64,000 nt of DNA, from contig KV908578.1 in NCBI GenBank assembly GCA_002005505.1, forward strand, positions 168,818 to 232,817, given 5' to 3'. A model generated the notes under the pieces. That model saw only the letters and a list, made by a program, of their open reading frames with translations. It had not been told where the DNA came from and did no database searches. The position numbers and the translations under genes were made by a program. Shown one piece after another: positions 20,616 to 31,914 of the stretch; position 1 is the stretch's first letter, and every line of letters begins with the position of its first letter. The DNA comes from Botryococcus braunii. Taxonomy: Eukaryota > Chlorophyta > Trebouxiophyceae.

Positions 20616-21522
20616 CTATCAGATGAGATTTTTCATCAACCACAGTAACCCAAAACCGCTCTCCCGGGATGGCAGCTGGTGAAATGGGCCCCACAGTATC
20701 CACGTGCACTCGATCTAACGCACTCTCTGCAGGTCTAGATGAAGCTGGAAAGGGGGGGCGAGCATGCTTGCCTTGTATGCATGATTCACACTGGGTGGGA
20801 CACTCTGAGCATGGAGCAAGAGACACATGAATCCCAGTTACCAAATATTCGTTGTCCAATCTTGTCATGTTCTTAACACCAGGATGACCCAACCTTGCAT
20901 GCCACAGTAGTCTATCTATACACACATGTCCTTTCCTAGCATGATACGAGGCAGCATGAGGACTGGACTGTGGCTGCGCAGCATGCTGGCTCTGGACTGG
21001 ACACACCCATTCTAAAAGAAACAGCCCTCGCTCTCTGGCTATCTGACCAGACCAGCCTGCTGGGCCTTTAATGGCCGTGTACCCACCTGCACCCTCAGTG
21101 AGGAATGACGCTCCATCCTGAATGGCTACTGTGACAGAAATCAGATTAGTGTGTGCAGTGGGCACACACTGCACATTATGCAGCAAAAACACCTCTTGTC
21201 TGGCATTGAACAGACACACAGACCCAGTTGCAACTATCCCTCCTTTGGCGTCAGAAGTGGCCAAGTGAAGAGGGAGGGGTTGGGCATGCATGACAGGGTT
21301 GTGTAGTAACGACATGTCATTTACAAGGTGCACCGATGCACCACTATCTATCAGCCACGAGGTACTGCAAGCCCCATGAGACGTAGGGGTAAGCACATTC
21401 AACGAAATGAACAGAGGCTCACCAACACCTGAAGGAGGCGGTGGTGGGAGATGCCAGCCTGGAAAGAAATTCTGGCATGGGAAGATAGTGGACACAGATC
21501 CAACAGCATGTGAGGTTGACAC
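20616..21522 (-). pseudogene. E1 protease, pre-integrase and integrase first part
   Basis: Minus-strand frame with protease SWLIDSGASVHLVNDMSLLH, then CVPTAHTNLISVTVAI, pre-integrase LLWHARLGHPGVKNMTRL and CPTQCESCIQGKHARPP, and the first integrase Asp in VHVDTVGPISPAAIPGERFW. It is cut at 20616 by E2. The integrase continues across E2 at 13040. Confidence 0.88.
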
Positions 21523-22674
21523 CTAAAGGCCTCCTCTGGGGTGGCCAGCATCCCACCAGCTGGCTTATTGCTGAGGAGTTCCAGGGCCCCACCACGCAGC
21601 CAGGCCCGCACTTGCAGCTTGCATTGTGCCATGCAAGGCTTGCAGCCTCTTCAGATCCAGGCACTCCTTCCAGAAATGTCCCGTCCTAGTGCAGAAGCGA
21701 CACGCCAGTTCCTCCTTTGGCCTCTTGCCACGTCCGGACCCTCGCCCCCTGCCCCCAGCGTTGTGAGCAGAGGGGCCAAAGGAGGCCTGACCATCAGTAG
21801 GTGCTCCAGCTCCCACTCCTGGTGCTGCTCCAGCGCCCGGTGCAGCTCCAGCGCCTTGAGGAGGCACAGGGATTCCACCCTGAGCTGGTACGGCTGCTGC
21901 TGCTGCTGCAACAACTGCAGCTGCTGCTGTGACGTGCACTGATTCTGCCAAAGGGATATCATGGTACTCCATGGTCTCAATGGCAGCAAGGATTGTCTCC
22001 AACATGTAATATGGATCTGACTTGGCGGAGGTAATCGCCCAGGCGCCATTCTGCAAGACTGCAGGAAGCCCCTTATACATATACCTGCAGATCTGGCGAT
22101 CGCCTAGCTTATGGTTATTGTCGTCCAGGGAGGCGGCGATACTGATGACCCGGTGGCACCATTCTTGAACTGTCTCTCCCTTCACCATGCCTTTTTTCAA
22201 GCCCCTTGAATCACTTCTCATTAATTTCCATGTCCTTCCCTCCAGTGCAACGATCTGCCACCCACTGAATGAAGGCAAAAGCACTCCCCCGCTGTTTGAC
22301 TTCGTCCTGCCACATATGTGGGATAGATTGCAGAATGAAGTGTTTTATGCTGCGTTCTCTGCAGTCTTGGGCATGGGTGCCTCCATAGCTCCCATAGCTC
22401 CTTTTTGCATTGCGCAGGACTCCAGCTCCTCACGCCAGGCCCTGAAATTGGTACGGTCCGCCTTCAGATGTGTGGACATCTTGGGGTTGGATGAATTAAT
22501 TATATATGCATAACTGCTGGTCGTAGTGGCTGCGCTGGTCGGCTGACCTGAATGTCCAGCTCCTGAGGAGGCTGTGCTGCCTCGTGCTGGTGTTGCCATA
22601 GTCCCTGTACTTCTGGGATTATTTCCAGAAATCTTGCTTTGAGAACGAGTTTGAGGTCTGGTCATACACTTCAC
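21523..22674 (-). pseudogene. E1 gag
   Basis: An ATG at 22674 opens MKCMTRPQTRSQSKISGNN and the capsid-like start (LKADRTNFRAWREELESCAM). A second phase from 22284 carries MVKGETVQEWCHRVISIAASL and YKGLPAVLQNGAWAITS, an Ala-rich stretch, and a CCHC knuckle CRFCTRTGHFWKEC. The first ~85 residues and the rest are in different phases, so a frameshift lies near 22290-22345. A further phase change joins it to the protease frame. Confidence 0.8.
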
Positions 22675-23063
22675 TTCCTCTCACAGCGTTCAGCCTGACA
22701 CGGCTGATTAAGCATAACCTTCTGGCATACACCACGGCACTTCCATGTATTCCGCCCTTTCGAGGTCTAGCATGTAAACTTGTATACCTTAAAATGCAAA
22801 ATGTTCTTCAGCAATTCAATCACCCGATCACCCGGACCTACTGACGGTCTCACAATAATGACGACGAGTGATAAACTCAGGTGCGAAATTCACGGTTGAA
22901 ACCTCCCATGAGATTGAAGACTCTGTAGGTAGGCCTTCTGAGTGAAGACCCAATTGATACTTTGTTTCCTCTTCTTGCGGTCAGGCGAGTCCGTGGAAAA
23001 CCCAGTACAGACGCATCCAATGATGACATGCACTCTTGTCTGCCCTTGGCTCAGCTAGAAGGG

Positions 23064-23078
23064 CGTGGGCCCATAACT
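23064..23078 (-). promoter_or_regulatory. half-tRNA primer-binding site of E1
   Basis: The minus strand reads AGTTATGGGCCCACGC next to the LTR end TTTTACA. It matches the initiator tRNA-Met anticodon-half complement used by E2 and E3, with one change (GG to AG). Confidence 0.65.
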
Positions 23079-23203
23079 TGTAAAAGGTTATGGGCATTGG
23101 CGTATCCTGTAAGCAAGCAGACATGTCGTAAGTTTGTTTTTCTCCAGCTACAGTCCTTGACGACTGTCTGCTCTTTAAACACATGGAACTGAATGTATAT
23201 ATA

Positions 23204-23206
<3 letters not shown>
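23079..23206 (-). repeat. 5' LTR remnant of E1
   Basis: Minus-strand order: block with GACAGTCGTCAAGGACTG and CTGCTTGCTTACAG, joined directly to GATACGCCAATGCCCATAACC and ending TTTTACA at the primer site. The block matches 9491-9590 of the 3' LTR. The U3 side is lost at the (TA)n tract. Confidence 0.7.
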
Positions 23207-23770
<564 letters not shown>

Positions 23771-26023
23771 CCAAGGGAGGTCTATTGTACTACTTGGAAT
23801 GTCCACGAATCAACAGTAAATGGCATAAGCATCCTTCATCTCCACTTCAGCAAATCACACTCATTGAGAGGATTACTACTTGGCAGGAACTGGGACGCTT
23901 CCACAAGAAACGTCACAGGGGCTCGTTCCCGTCCCGGGAGAGGCTCCGGGGCTGCAGCACTCCATTGCATAAATAGGCAAACAAGTCGGACCCTCGATGA
24001 GCACATGACTCTACTTGAGCCCCCGTTACCCCGACCGCGCGGTACGAACTCCCTTCTGGTGACTCCTTGATTTTAAAAAGGGTTGCTCACTACCCGTGTA
24101 GTGAGCTCATATCGTGTTGCACGAGGCATATATGCATGGTTGTAGTACAGCTTCTCAAAGAGCACTCTGAAACAATCAACACACGCATTTGAAAGTTAGT
24201 TGAGGCAACACTCAACATTTTAGACCCATACACCTCCCAACGTGTAAGAACAGTTTATCCTTGTACCTCATTATGGTCAAGGGCGCACTCGTACGATACC
24301 GTACCATCATTGTCCAGACACTCAGACATTAATTGGCTACTACGCGTGCGGCTACATTTGGCATTTCGCCTGTGCTTATCAGGAAGAATCCGCCCTCATT
24401 GTAATCAGACTTACTTTCGAGATCGACTTTCCTGTTGTCTCTCGAGTCTCACGTCTCTCTTTTCTCTTCCGCGTGTCTTGTCATTAGACAACGTCTGTGG
24501 GCCATAAATGTCTATAAATGGTCAAAGTGGCTGTGAAAGGCAAAATACTGCTTTCCCCTCGGATCCCCCAACCCTACATGGGGGAAACCACGTGCAGATG
24601 CTTTGCCCTTCCAGCTACACCCTCCCACACCCCAAACAGCCCATCCCGTGCCGCTGATGAGGTAAGAACCTACTTCAACTGGTTACTGCAAGATGCAAAT
24701 GCCTAAAATGGCAACATGGCCTCAAAACGCCGTAACAAAAACTTTCAAAATTTTTATTTTTTCTTTGAAAAAGGGGTGGTTGTATGGAAATTTCCAAGGC
24801 ATGCCGTGGAAAGTTTCGCGGAGACCTGCGCATGTTCTCAGCAAATGGGATCCCAAAATTCGGCATTTCCATGTGAATCGCCAGCGCCCAGCTTCCTTAT
24901 TTCATCCAGTGGTCTTTAATTCACCTTCTGCCGGCATTCTATCAAGGATATCATGGTATTATGATGTCAACATTGGCTACCTGCTTAGGGCGATGAACAT
25001 CACGTACATCAACATCCTGCTGTAGAAACTGCTGTTAGGTGTAGGTCCAGGAACAGTGAGGGGTTGGAAGAGCAAGGGATGCTGTGGGAATCGAGCCAGG
25101 AATGTCCCAGTCCACAGATACCTGCAAGGTTCCCCCTAACGGTGGAGGCAGAGTATCTGGGTTGGTCAAATGCGGCAAGCTAAGGGGTTTAGATACATAA
25201 GTAGGGAGCCAATTCTCTTTTAAAATTCTTTTCTTTTCCGGTATTGGGGTAAAAAAGATCTTTTCTCTTAGTACTGCGTGTGCTTGAATGCCACAGACAA
25301 TTTATGAAAAGATTGCAGACAGCCTCAATACGTTCAGTTTCCAGTTCCTTTTGTCGCTCTGAGCCTGGGGCAGCATTGGCACGAGTTGACCTGGAGGAGC
25401 TCATACACTGCCCGGCATCCTCAGCCCCTGGTCCTCACCAGACCCAATTCAGTATGAAATCCTCTTATCCATTATTTTGAATCTACATGTGCAAATGATC
25501 TCTGAGAAAGTCAAATCTTTATCTTCCCCTTGTAACTGTGTCCAACACGTGTGTGCCGGTCACCTATAGTTGCTAGATCTTCAAGTCCGTCTAATCAGTA
25601 ACCCCACCACGATATAAATATATTCAGCTCAACAACAAAAATCTAGTCAGGGGATATGTGAAGACGAGAATGCAGGTTTGGTGGGACGTAAAAAACTTTG
25701 CACACGGCCATCTGTATTCCCTCATTCCGCATATAATGTAGGGAACATGCTAAACGTCATAATCAGAACTTCTTATATACAGAGATCGTATTAAGGACGA
25801 CTCCACGGTAAGGTGTATTTAAAGGCGTTCTCGAGGAGTGATCAGCATATCGGGCTATAGTGCTAATCCCTACCTCTTACGTGAAGTTCAAAAACTGGTT
25901 ATTACAGAATCGGCAGACTTATTCATTCTACTCGCCTTGTGACGATGAATATGCGAGGGGAGTTGCACGGGACATTACAGTGCTGGTGCAAGCCCTGCAG
26001 TACAGCCTCGGATCAATCTGGCC
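23771..26023. other. gene-free region
   Basis: No supported gene, RNA or mobile-element domain on either strand. The short frames carry no motif and have no second copy in the window. Confidence 0.5.
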
Positions 26024-26696
26024 GAGGGCTCTCGCCCCCATCTTCCTTTTTCCTTCGGATCAATGTGGCCGATCGTGGAAACAGCGTTGTTTGCCCTTTA
26101 CCTTCGACGAGATCTGAAACGGAAAAGCAATGGATAGGAGATAGTCGATTACATAGATTGTATCGACTTCTTGTTTCTTGATAGCAAGTGAATCTGTCTT
26201 GGCAACTCAGCGCACGGCTGTTGTTTGTCAGGTGGCGGCGACCTGAATTGTCATTACTTCTCGTACGGTTAAGTCACAGATAAACGTGATCAATCTGATT
26301 GTCCGATCTGGATGACGGACTAGGACTTTTGGGGGACCTCGGCCGCTTGATATATCATATTATGGTATGTAAGATGATGTTAAACACTTAAATGTACAGT
26401 ATCTTCCCGCCACAAGATTATGATTGAGCAGAAATTGCGATATCAATGCTTTGTAAATGTCTGATGGTAGCGACTGCGGGTTCTCCGCAGGCTGGGGGAA
26501 GGCCTGGGCCGCGGCCGGTCAGCACAACCGGAAAGGAGCCACGCCAAGAGAGCTGGTCGAAGAACCCACAAACCGCATTAAATCAGAAAGAATACTATCG
26601 TTGCAGTTGCACGAGGTACCAGTTTCCCAGGCCCTGGAAAGTGCACGATTTCTCTGAAACAACAATAATGGAGAAGTGCTGCGCGCACACACATGC

Positions 26697-26950
<254 letters not shown>

Positions 26951-27071
26951 GCGCACGCAAGCTCATGTGCAGAGACGTTTGGAAGCTGGCACTTAAGGCA
27001 GTCAGTACATAGGTAGTAGGCTGCTGCAGCTTTCTTATCACTGCTTTGCTAACCAGTCATGTATTCAAATC

Positions 27072-28112
27072 TTGGCATGTACACCTGCACTAATCTGCGC
27101 CTTCTGGCAGGGGGCCTGGCATCTCTGGGTTGTTTGGGAGTTCTGGAAACTCCGACAATTTGGCGAGTCCTGTCCGAGGCATGCGTTTGAAGAAGTCGTT
27201 CTCATGTGCAGGAGTTACTTGAAAAAGTACGCAAAGAGCAAAGACCTGGGTGAGCTGAAAGCGCTGCCCCATGAGCTGCTAGAGCACGTGTTTCCCGGCT
27301 TGCCACAAGCCACCATCATGGATTTGTCCACCTCCAGCAGGGATTGCCGGGAGGCGGCCCGAAAGGCCATCCCGAGCGTACGGGCAGCGCTGGTGGACTC
27401 TCTCAAGGATGGCTGCAAGTGGGCCACTCCCGCCCAACTGCGCACTATGACCGGCCTAATTGAGCGCTTGAAAGCATGCAGGCACACCAACACAGACCGG
27501 CCGCTGCCGCTTGTGGATCCAGGAAGAAATGGCACGGTCTTCTGTGGCATCGGTCCCGAGGGCAAGGTTTATATCCACAGGAATCCCGACATGTATCGGC
27601 CGGAACTGTGCAAGTACGCACCTACTCCGGTTGCAGGGAGGAGGACGTACCACAAGCTGCTGGGGCCGCAACAACTCACCTTCATCTACGAGGTTGAGTG
27701 GCGCAGTGGAGGGGCAGGAGCGCCAAGTCTTCATTGCTCTTTGGGATTTGATTTGGGCAACCCAGCCTTCCTTGGGTTCGAGCTTGATTTTGATGGCCAG
27801 AGGGTCCTACCAAGATCGCTCATCAGCTTCTGTTCGTTTTGTGAAGATGTGGATTTGCTGCAGGCTTTAGTGCTCAAGTTCTGGCCAATTTGGGGGAGCG
27901 GAGGAGTGTTTCTCACACTTCCAATCAAGTCGCTTCGCGAATGCGCCGCCATCGTCGCTGGGTGTGGTGACATCACCTGGGAGAAGGGCTTGCCAGGGAA
28001 ATGCCACCTTTCGGCTGATTCCTCCAGTATGGAGTCTTCGATTGGCTGGGACTGCTCCAGAATTGTGATTCGGACCTGCCCTTGCCTCATGTCTCGCCGC
28101 CTGCACCGGTGA
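27072..28112 (+). CDS. F-box-like protein, duplicate A
   Basis: Open for 346 codons, but the first codon is TTG. The first in-frame ATG is at 27207 (MCRSYLKKYAK). The true start is therefore either 27207 (301 residues) or an upstream exon. Residues ~62-105 of the open frame (LKALPHELLEHVFPGLP, then TSSRDCREAARKA) have the spacing of an F-box: LP-x-ELL-x2-VF, then a Cys-Arg/Ala-rich helix. F-box proteins recruit substrates to SCF ubiquitin ligases. The C-terminal ~240 residues match nothing I recognise and include GGAGAPSLHCSLGFDLGNP and WPIWGSGGVFLTLPIKS. Copy B keeps the whole frame open with ~25-30 replacements and no indel, which argues for coding capacity. TA-rich promoter signals are not evident. 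The F-box assignment is by pattern only. Confidence 0.5.
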   Translation: MACTPALICAFWQGAWHLWVVWEFWKLRQFGESCPRHAFEEVVLMCRSYLKKYAKSKDLGELKALPHELLEHVFPGLPQATIMDLSTSSRDCREAARKAIPSVRAALVDSLKDGCKWATPAQLRTMTGLIERLKACRHTNTDRPLPLVDPGRNGTVFCGIGPEGKVYIHRNPDMYRPELCKYAPTPVAGRRTYHKLLGPQQLTFIYEVEWRSGGAGAPSLHCSLGFDLGNPAFLGFELDFDGQRVLPRSLISFCSFCEDVDLLQALVLKFWPIWGSGGVFLTLPIKSLRECAAIVAGCGDITWEKGLPGKCHLSADSSSMESSIGWDCSRIVIRTCPCLMSRRLHR

Positions 28113-28181
28113 GCAGGGTCTCAACCATGCAGCAGTCAGATTAAAGTCTCTCTTGATTGCCGCATGTGTAGCTTCCATAGT

Positions 28182-28284
<103 letters not shown>

Positions 28285-28289
28285 TGAGG

Positions 28290-29107
28290 TACTGAGTTCA
28301 TTTCAAAAGCACGGGAAGAAATGCCTAGAAAGAGCCTTGTACTCATCAAGAGCCCGGGAAGGAGTGTGGGCAAGTTGGGCACTTTATCTTTTGCTGGTTT
28401 CCCTTTATATTGAAAGAGAAGTTTCGTGTGATTGGCCCGTTAATGTTAGTATGGCGGATCTACACTTGCTTGTTCTGGGGGAATGGAAGCATCCTTGCGC
28501 AGCCTTTGGCTGCCATGAGGCTGATGGATTGAGCAGTGCTGATCGCTACTGGTCAGGGTTCTGATTGCTTTGTGGGCTCGGCGACTGGTCACATGGCTCC
28601 CACATGCTCTTTAGTACAGGTCATGGTAGGGATTCCAGCCTCTTGGTCCACGGGATTTTCATTGCTTCAACCGGTGGTGTACCCCTAGCCCATGAGGGGT
28701 GGGGTGGGGGATGTGGCCGCCGGGAGCCCATTAAAGCTAATCACGCGTGTGATGCTATGGCTCACATGAGAATACTGATGGGGCAGGGGAATATGCAAAT
28801 ATTTGCAATCATGAAGGTTCAGTTGTCAAGAGACGGAACTTGATGGTGTCGTGTCGGCGAGCCAACATGGGAGCTGTCCTTGTAGATCTATCTGGCTTGG
28901 GCCTGATTCGGGCTTGTATAGAAGTGTCCCAAGAATCCTTCCGCGGCACTGTCTGTCGGCTAGGCGGGTAGGGCGATGATGACAATGCTGGAGGGACAGT
29001 TTGCCTTTGGTACGGGGTCTCGACCAACCTACATCTAGATTGGTGCAGCACTGCAAAGAAACGTACCAGAAGCTTGACATGTAAGGTATTTGCGTATATG
29101 TGTATTG
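28290..29107. other. gene-free part of duplication A
   Basis: No supported coding sequence. It is conserved in copy B (44383-45197) at high identity, with small indels that do not respect a reading frame. Confidence 0.5.
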
Positions 29108-29410
29108 CCTGTGGCTATCGCCGATCAAATTTTTGTGAATTCACCTGTTTTGTATCTAATGTACAGTGTCATTGCACCGCCGTCTTGTAAAACCTTTGTT
29201 AACAACATTGCCATGCCCAGTAAGATGGCGTTTCCCTTCATTGGGTTTCTGCCAGAACCTTGTTCTTTTTGACCATTGCTTGTGAGAGCATCGAGCCACG
29301 CATACTTTTGGTGGCAGAATGCTAAGTGCTCAGCAGCAACGGCGGCAGTTGTAAAATCGAGAGCCCATTGAGGCTTCCTACACGTGCAGTGCAATCTGTT
29401 GGGGGCTTCA
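29108..29410. repeat. dispersed repeat, family C
   Basis: Second copy of the repeat at 23470-23770. In copy B only the first ~205 bp remain because of the 898-bp deletion. Confidence 0.6.
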
Positions 29411-30727
29411 CACATACCCAGCTGTTGGCTTCGATCTTGACACTACACGCCTTTCAACTTTTTGACCAGATGGTCCAACACTGAACGGCAAGAGTGTAGC
29501 AGCTGTCCTATTGTCTTTTGGTGCATAGAATACTTGAGTTAGCGCAGTAGTTGCAGACTAAGCCAAATCAACTGTTTATTTGGGCGATGACTTTTATTAC
29601 AATCACGTGCATGCAGTACTCGATTTCGAGGATAAGACGTCCGGGTAGGAAAGGAAAAGCTTACCTTCAACGTTGGTATCAATGGCATTTTTCTTGTGTT
29701 AAGGAAACCTTCCAAATTAATCGGCAACGATTGCTTTCCATGGGCTTTAGCGGGCCCAAGCTGTGTTATGAGCAGTAGTATTGGAGGAATCAGGTTCAAA
29801 ACGGGTCAACGTTGATGCATAACCCCCCAGATTACGTGATTTCTTACATTGATTTGCAGATAGATTTCTAGATGAATTGCCAGATTGCTTACCAGCAATT
29901 AGCTATAGGGGTTTCAATCACGTAATTGAATTGAAGCCTGCATTCAAGCCTGAGGCTCAGGCCCTGAGCCCGGATAACTCCCGAGACATGCCTACTCCCG
30001 AGGTATGTACTCAAAGCTTGAAAGAGAACATGTGGGATGAATATGAACGCCTTCTAGTAGAATTCTTCGTGCAAACGCGATTTCAAGGAGGGGCTTAAGC
30101 TTATCGAGCATCCACATTCCCCATTTGCAGGCCCATGATTCATTGCAAACAAGAAAGATGGCGACTTGCGCATGGTTAAGCAGCGTTGTGGACTAGCGGC
30201 AGTTGAAGAAAGAAATCATCAACCGTCGGGCACCACTCCCACGGGACCTGCAAGTTTCTTCTCGTCCCTTGGTTCCACTCAGGAGACCACCGAATCGAAT
30301 ATTCGCATCAATGACGAGGATGTCCCAGAAGACTGGACTTTGAAAACCGTTGGGGCAGTACAACTCCAAAGTTTACAAAATTGTGCTGACCAGTGCCCCT
30401 GCCGCATGTCAGACAGTGGTGAACAAGATCTGCACCGAATATGTGAACGGTTTTGTACTCGTCTACATGGATGATATTCTCATATACTCCAAGACCTTTG
30501 GGAAGCAAATTCAGCATATCAGACTCGTGCTTGAATAGGGCATATATGTATATAGAGCGTCAGATATTTGGAACAAGGAGTGAAGCCTTCTTCATATTTG
30601 GCCAGATGAAGACGTGCTCCTCGCTGAAGGAATGGGCATGTGCACTTGGTTGGCCCACACGGCATCAAAAATGATGATTCCTGGATCGAAGCAATTCAAA
30701 AGTGGGCTACACCAACGGATGCGTACG

Positions 30728-30753
30728 AAAAAAAAAAAAAAAAAAAAAAAAAA
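30728..30753 (+). repeat. poly(A) tract inside the Gypsy remnant
   Basis: 26 A residues. Copy B has ~35 at 45917-45951. Confidence 0.95.
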
Positions 30754-30858
30754 CGGAAGTTCATGGATTTGACTAAGTTCTCCAAGAAGCTTGTTCAGGG
30801 GTACACAAAAATAGCAGCACCCGTGAATAGTCTTACCAAGCCGAAACCACCTTTCAAG

Positions 30859-30898
30859 TAATCACCAGAGTGTCGAATATTCGACACTCTGGTGATTA
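30859..30898. repeat. perfect 40-bp palindrome, private to copy A
   Basis: TAATCACCAGAGTGTCGAAT followed by its exact reverse complement. Copy B has only the first arm, at 46057-46076, and then runs straight into GTCCATCAAGGACTTG. In copy A the palindrome is followed by repeated ATGTCCATYAATGTCC-type words before the same AAGGACTTG. Confidence 0.93.
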
Positions 30899-31526
30899 AT
30901 GTCCATCAATGTCCATTAATGTCCAACAAGGACTTGAAGCATGCTATCACTAAAGCATCAGTGCTCTAGGCACCAGATTTTGATAAGCCGTTCACAGTAA
31001 TAAGTGATGCAAGTGGTTTTGGCATGGGTGGCGTATTATTTCAGATTGGACGTCCCCAATGCACATAATAGTAAGAAGTTCACGCCGGCAGAGAGGAACT
31101 ACGGTGCGACAGAACAATAACTTCGAGCAGTGGTCTACAATATGGAAGTATGGCGTCCCTACCGTGAGCGAGCTGAGAAGGTCACCATCATCACAGACCG
31201 CAATCCAAATACGTCTATTCAAGACAAGCAAGTTTTGTCCAGACGGGAAGGTTTGATGGTATAACTTTGGTCACGCTCCCCAATGGAATGGAAGAGTATA
31301 TATGAGCGGAGGCTTACAAACGTTGAGGATCCCTTGAGCAGAGCACCGGCACTATTGCAGGCCATGCGTGTTAACAACGTCGTCATTCAGACAGCATCAT
31401 GATTGTGCAAGTTATTACAGTTTAAATCTAGCCAAGGACTTCGATTTGCAACAATCTTGTAGGAGGAGCCCAGGTCTCCGTCTAGCGAAACTGAAACATC
31501 TTACAGTTGGCTGGTATGTCAGAAGT

Positions 31527-31896
31527 TGAAATATTCTGGGCTTGGCGTATCCTGCATGGTGGCGGCACGGAGGGTGTTAGACGATGTCCTCCTACTTGTG
31601 CGTTGTTAAGTAGGCACGGACATATACAAGTCAAGGACTGGTTAGCAACTGATTGATAGGCACCCGGAGTGCCACTATAGTTCCAACCAAGTGCCTTCCC
31701 TATCCGTGCTTGCCCCATATGCCTCCTTTCTACAAACGTGTCTGTAACTTGCGTTATGATAGTCTTCGTTCAAATGCATGTATTGCCTGGCAGAACTCAG
31801 GGTTCTGCCTCTCTTTCCTAATTGGTATTGTCTTCATACGGAGACTTGCCATTATTACTCCTCTGAGGGAAAGGCATAAAATTAATTAACACAACA
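31527..31896 (-). repeat. 3' LTR of E3 (370 bp, short form)
   Basis: On the plus strand it runs TGAAATATTCTGGG to AACACAACA. It contains one 142-bp block (31552-31693). It equals the 5' LTR minus exactly 321 bp (37680-38000, or an equivalent register, because the flanking blocks are identical). Confidence 0.95.
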
Positions 31897-31909
31897 CTTC
31901 CCCTTGCCT
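31897..31909 (-). promoter_or_regulatory. polypurine tract of E3
   Basis: The minus strand reads AAGGCAAGGGGAAG immediately before the LTR start TGTTGTG. Confidence 0.88.
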
Positions 31910-31914
31910 TTACC

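Larger units (their letters stand above)
9204..23206 (-). mobile_element. Copia element E1, decayed, split by E2
   Basis: A Ty1/Copia retrotransposon on the minus strand with order gag-PR-IN-RT-RNase H. Its gag, protease and first half of integrase lie at 20616-22674. The rest lies at 9848-13040. The gap is the nested element E2. The 3' LTR (9204-9823) and the remnant of the 5' LTR (from 23079) share a ~100-bp segment with TGTAAGCAAGCAGACA and GACGACTGTCTGCTC. A polypurine tract, a half-tRNA primer site, several frameshifts and a mutated RT active site are visible. It is a dead copy. Confidence 0.88.
29870..31350 (+). pseudogene. Ty3/Gypsy RT-RNase H remnant, copy A
   Basis: Fragments in several phases follow the Gypsy order. 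First is the RT start (LPAISYRGFNHVIELKPAF), then a damaged KKDGDLRM at ~30150. The catalytic box is FVLVYMDDILIYSKTFG at 30440-30500, followed by RLVLE, KWATPTDAYE and LVQGYTKIAAPVNSLTKP. RNase H follows: APDFDKPFTVISDASGFGMG and FTPAERNYGATEQ, then ITDRNPNTSIQDKQVLSRRE and DPLSRAPALLQ. Many stops and a poly(A) run (30728-30753) inside the reading order show long decay. Confidence 0.85.
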
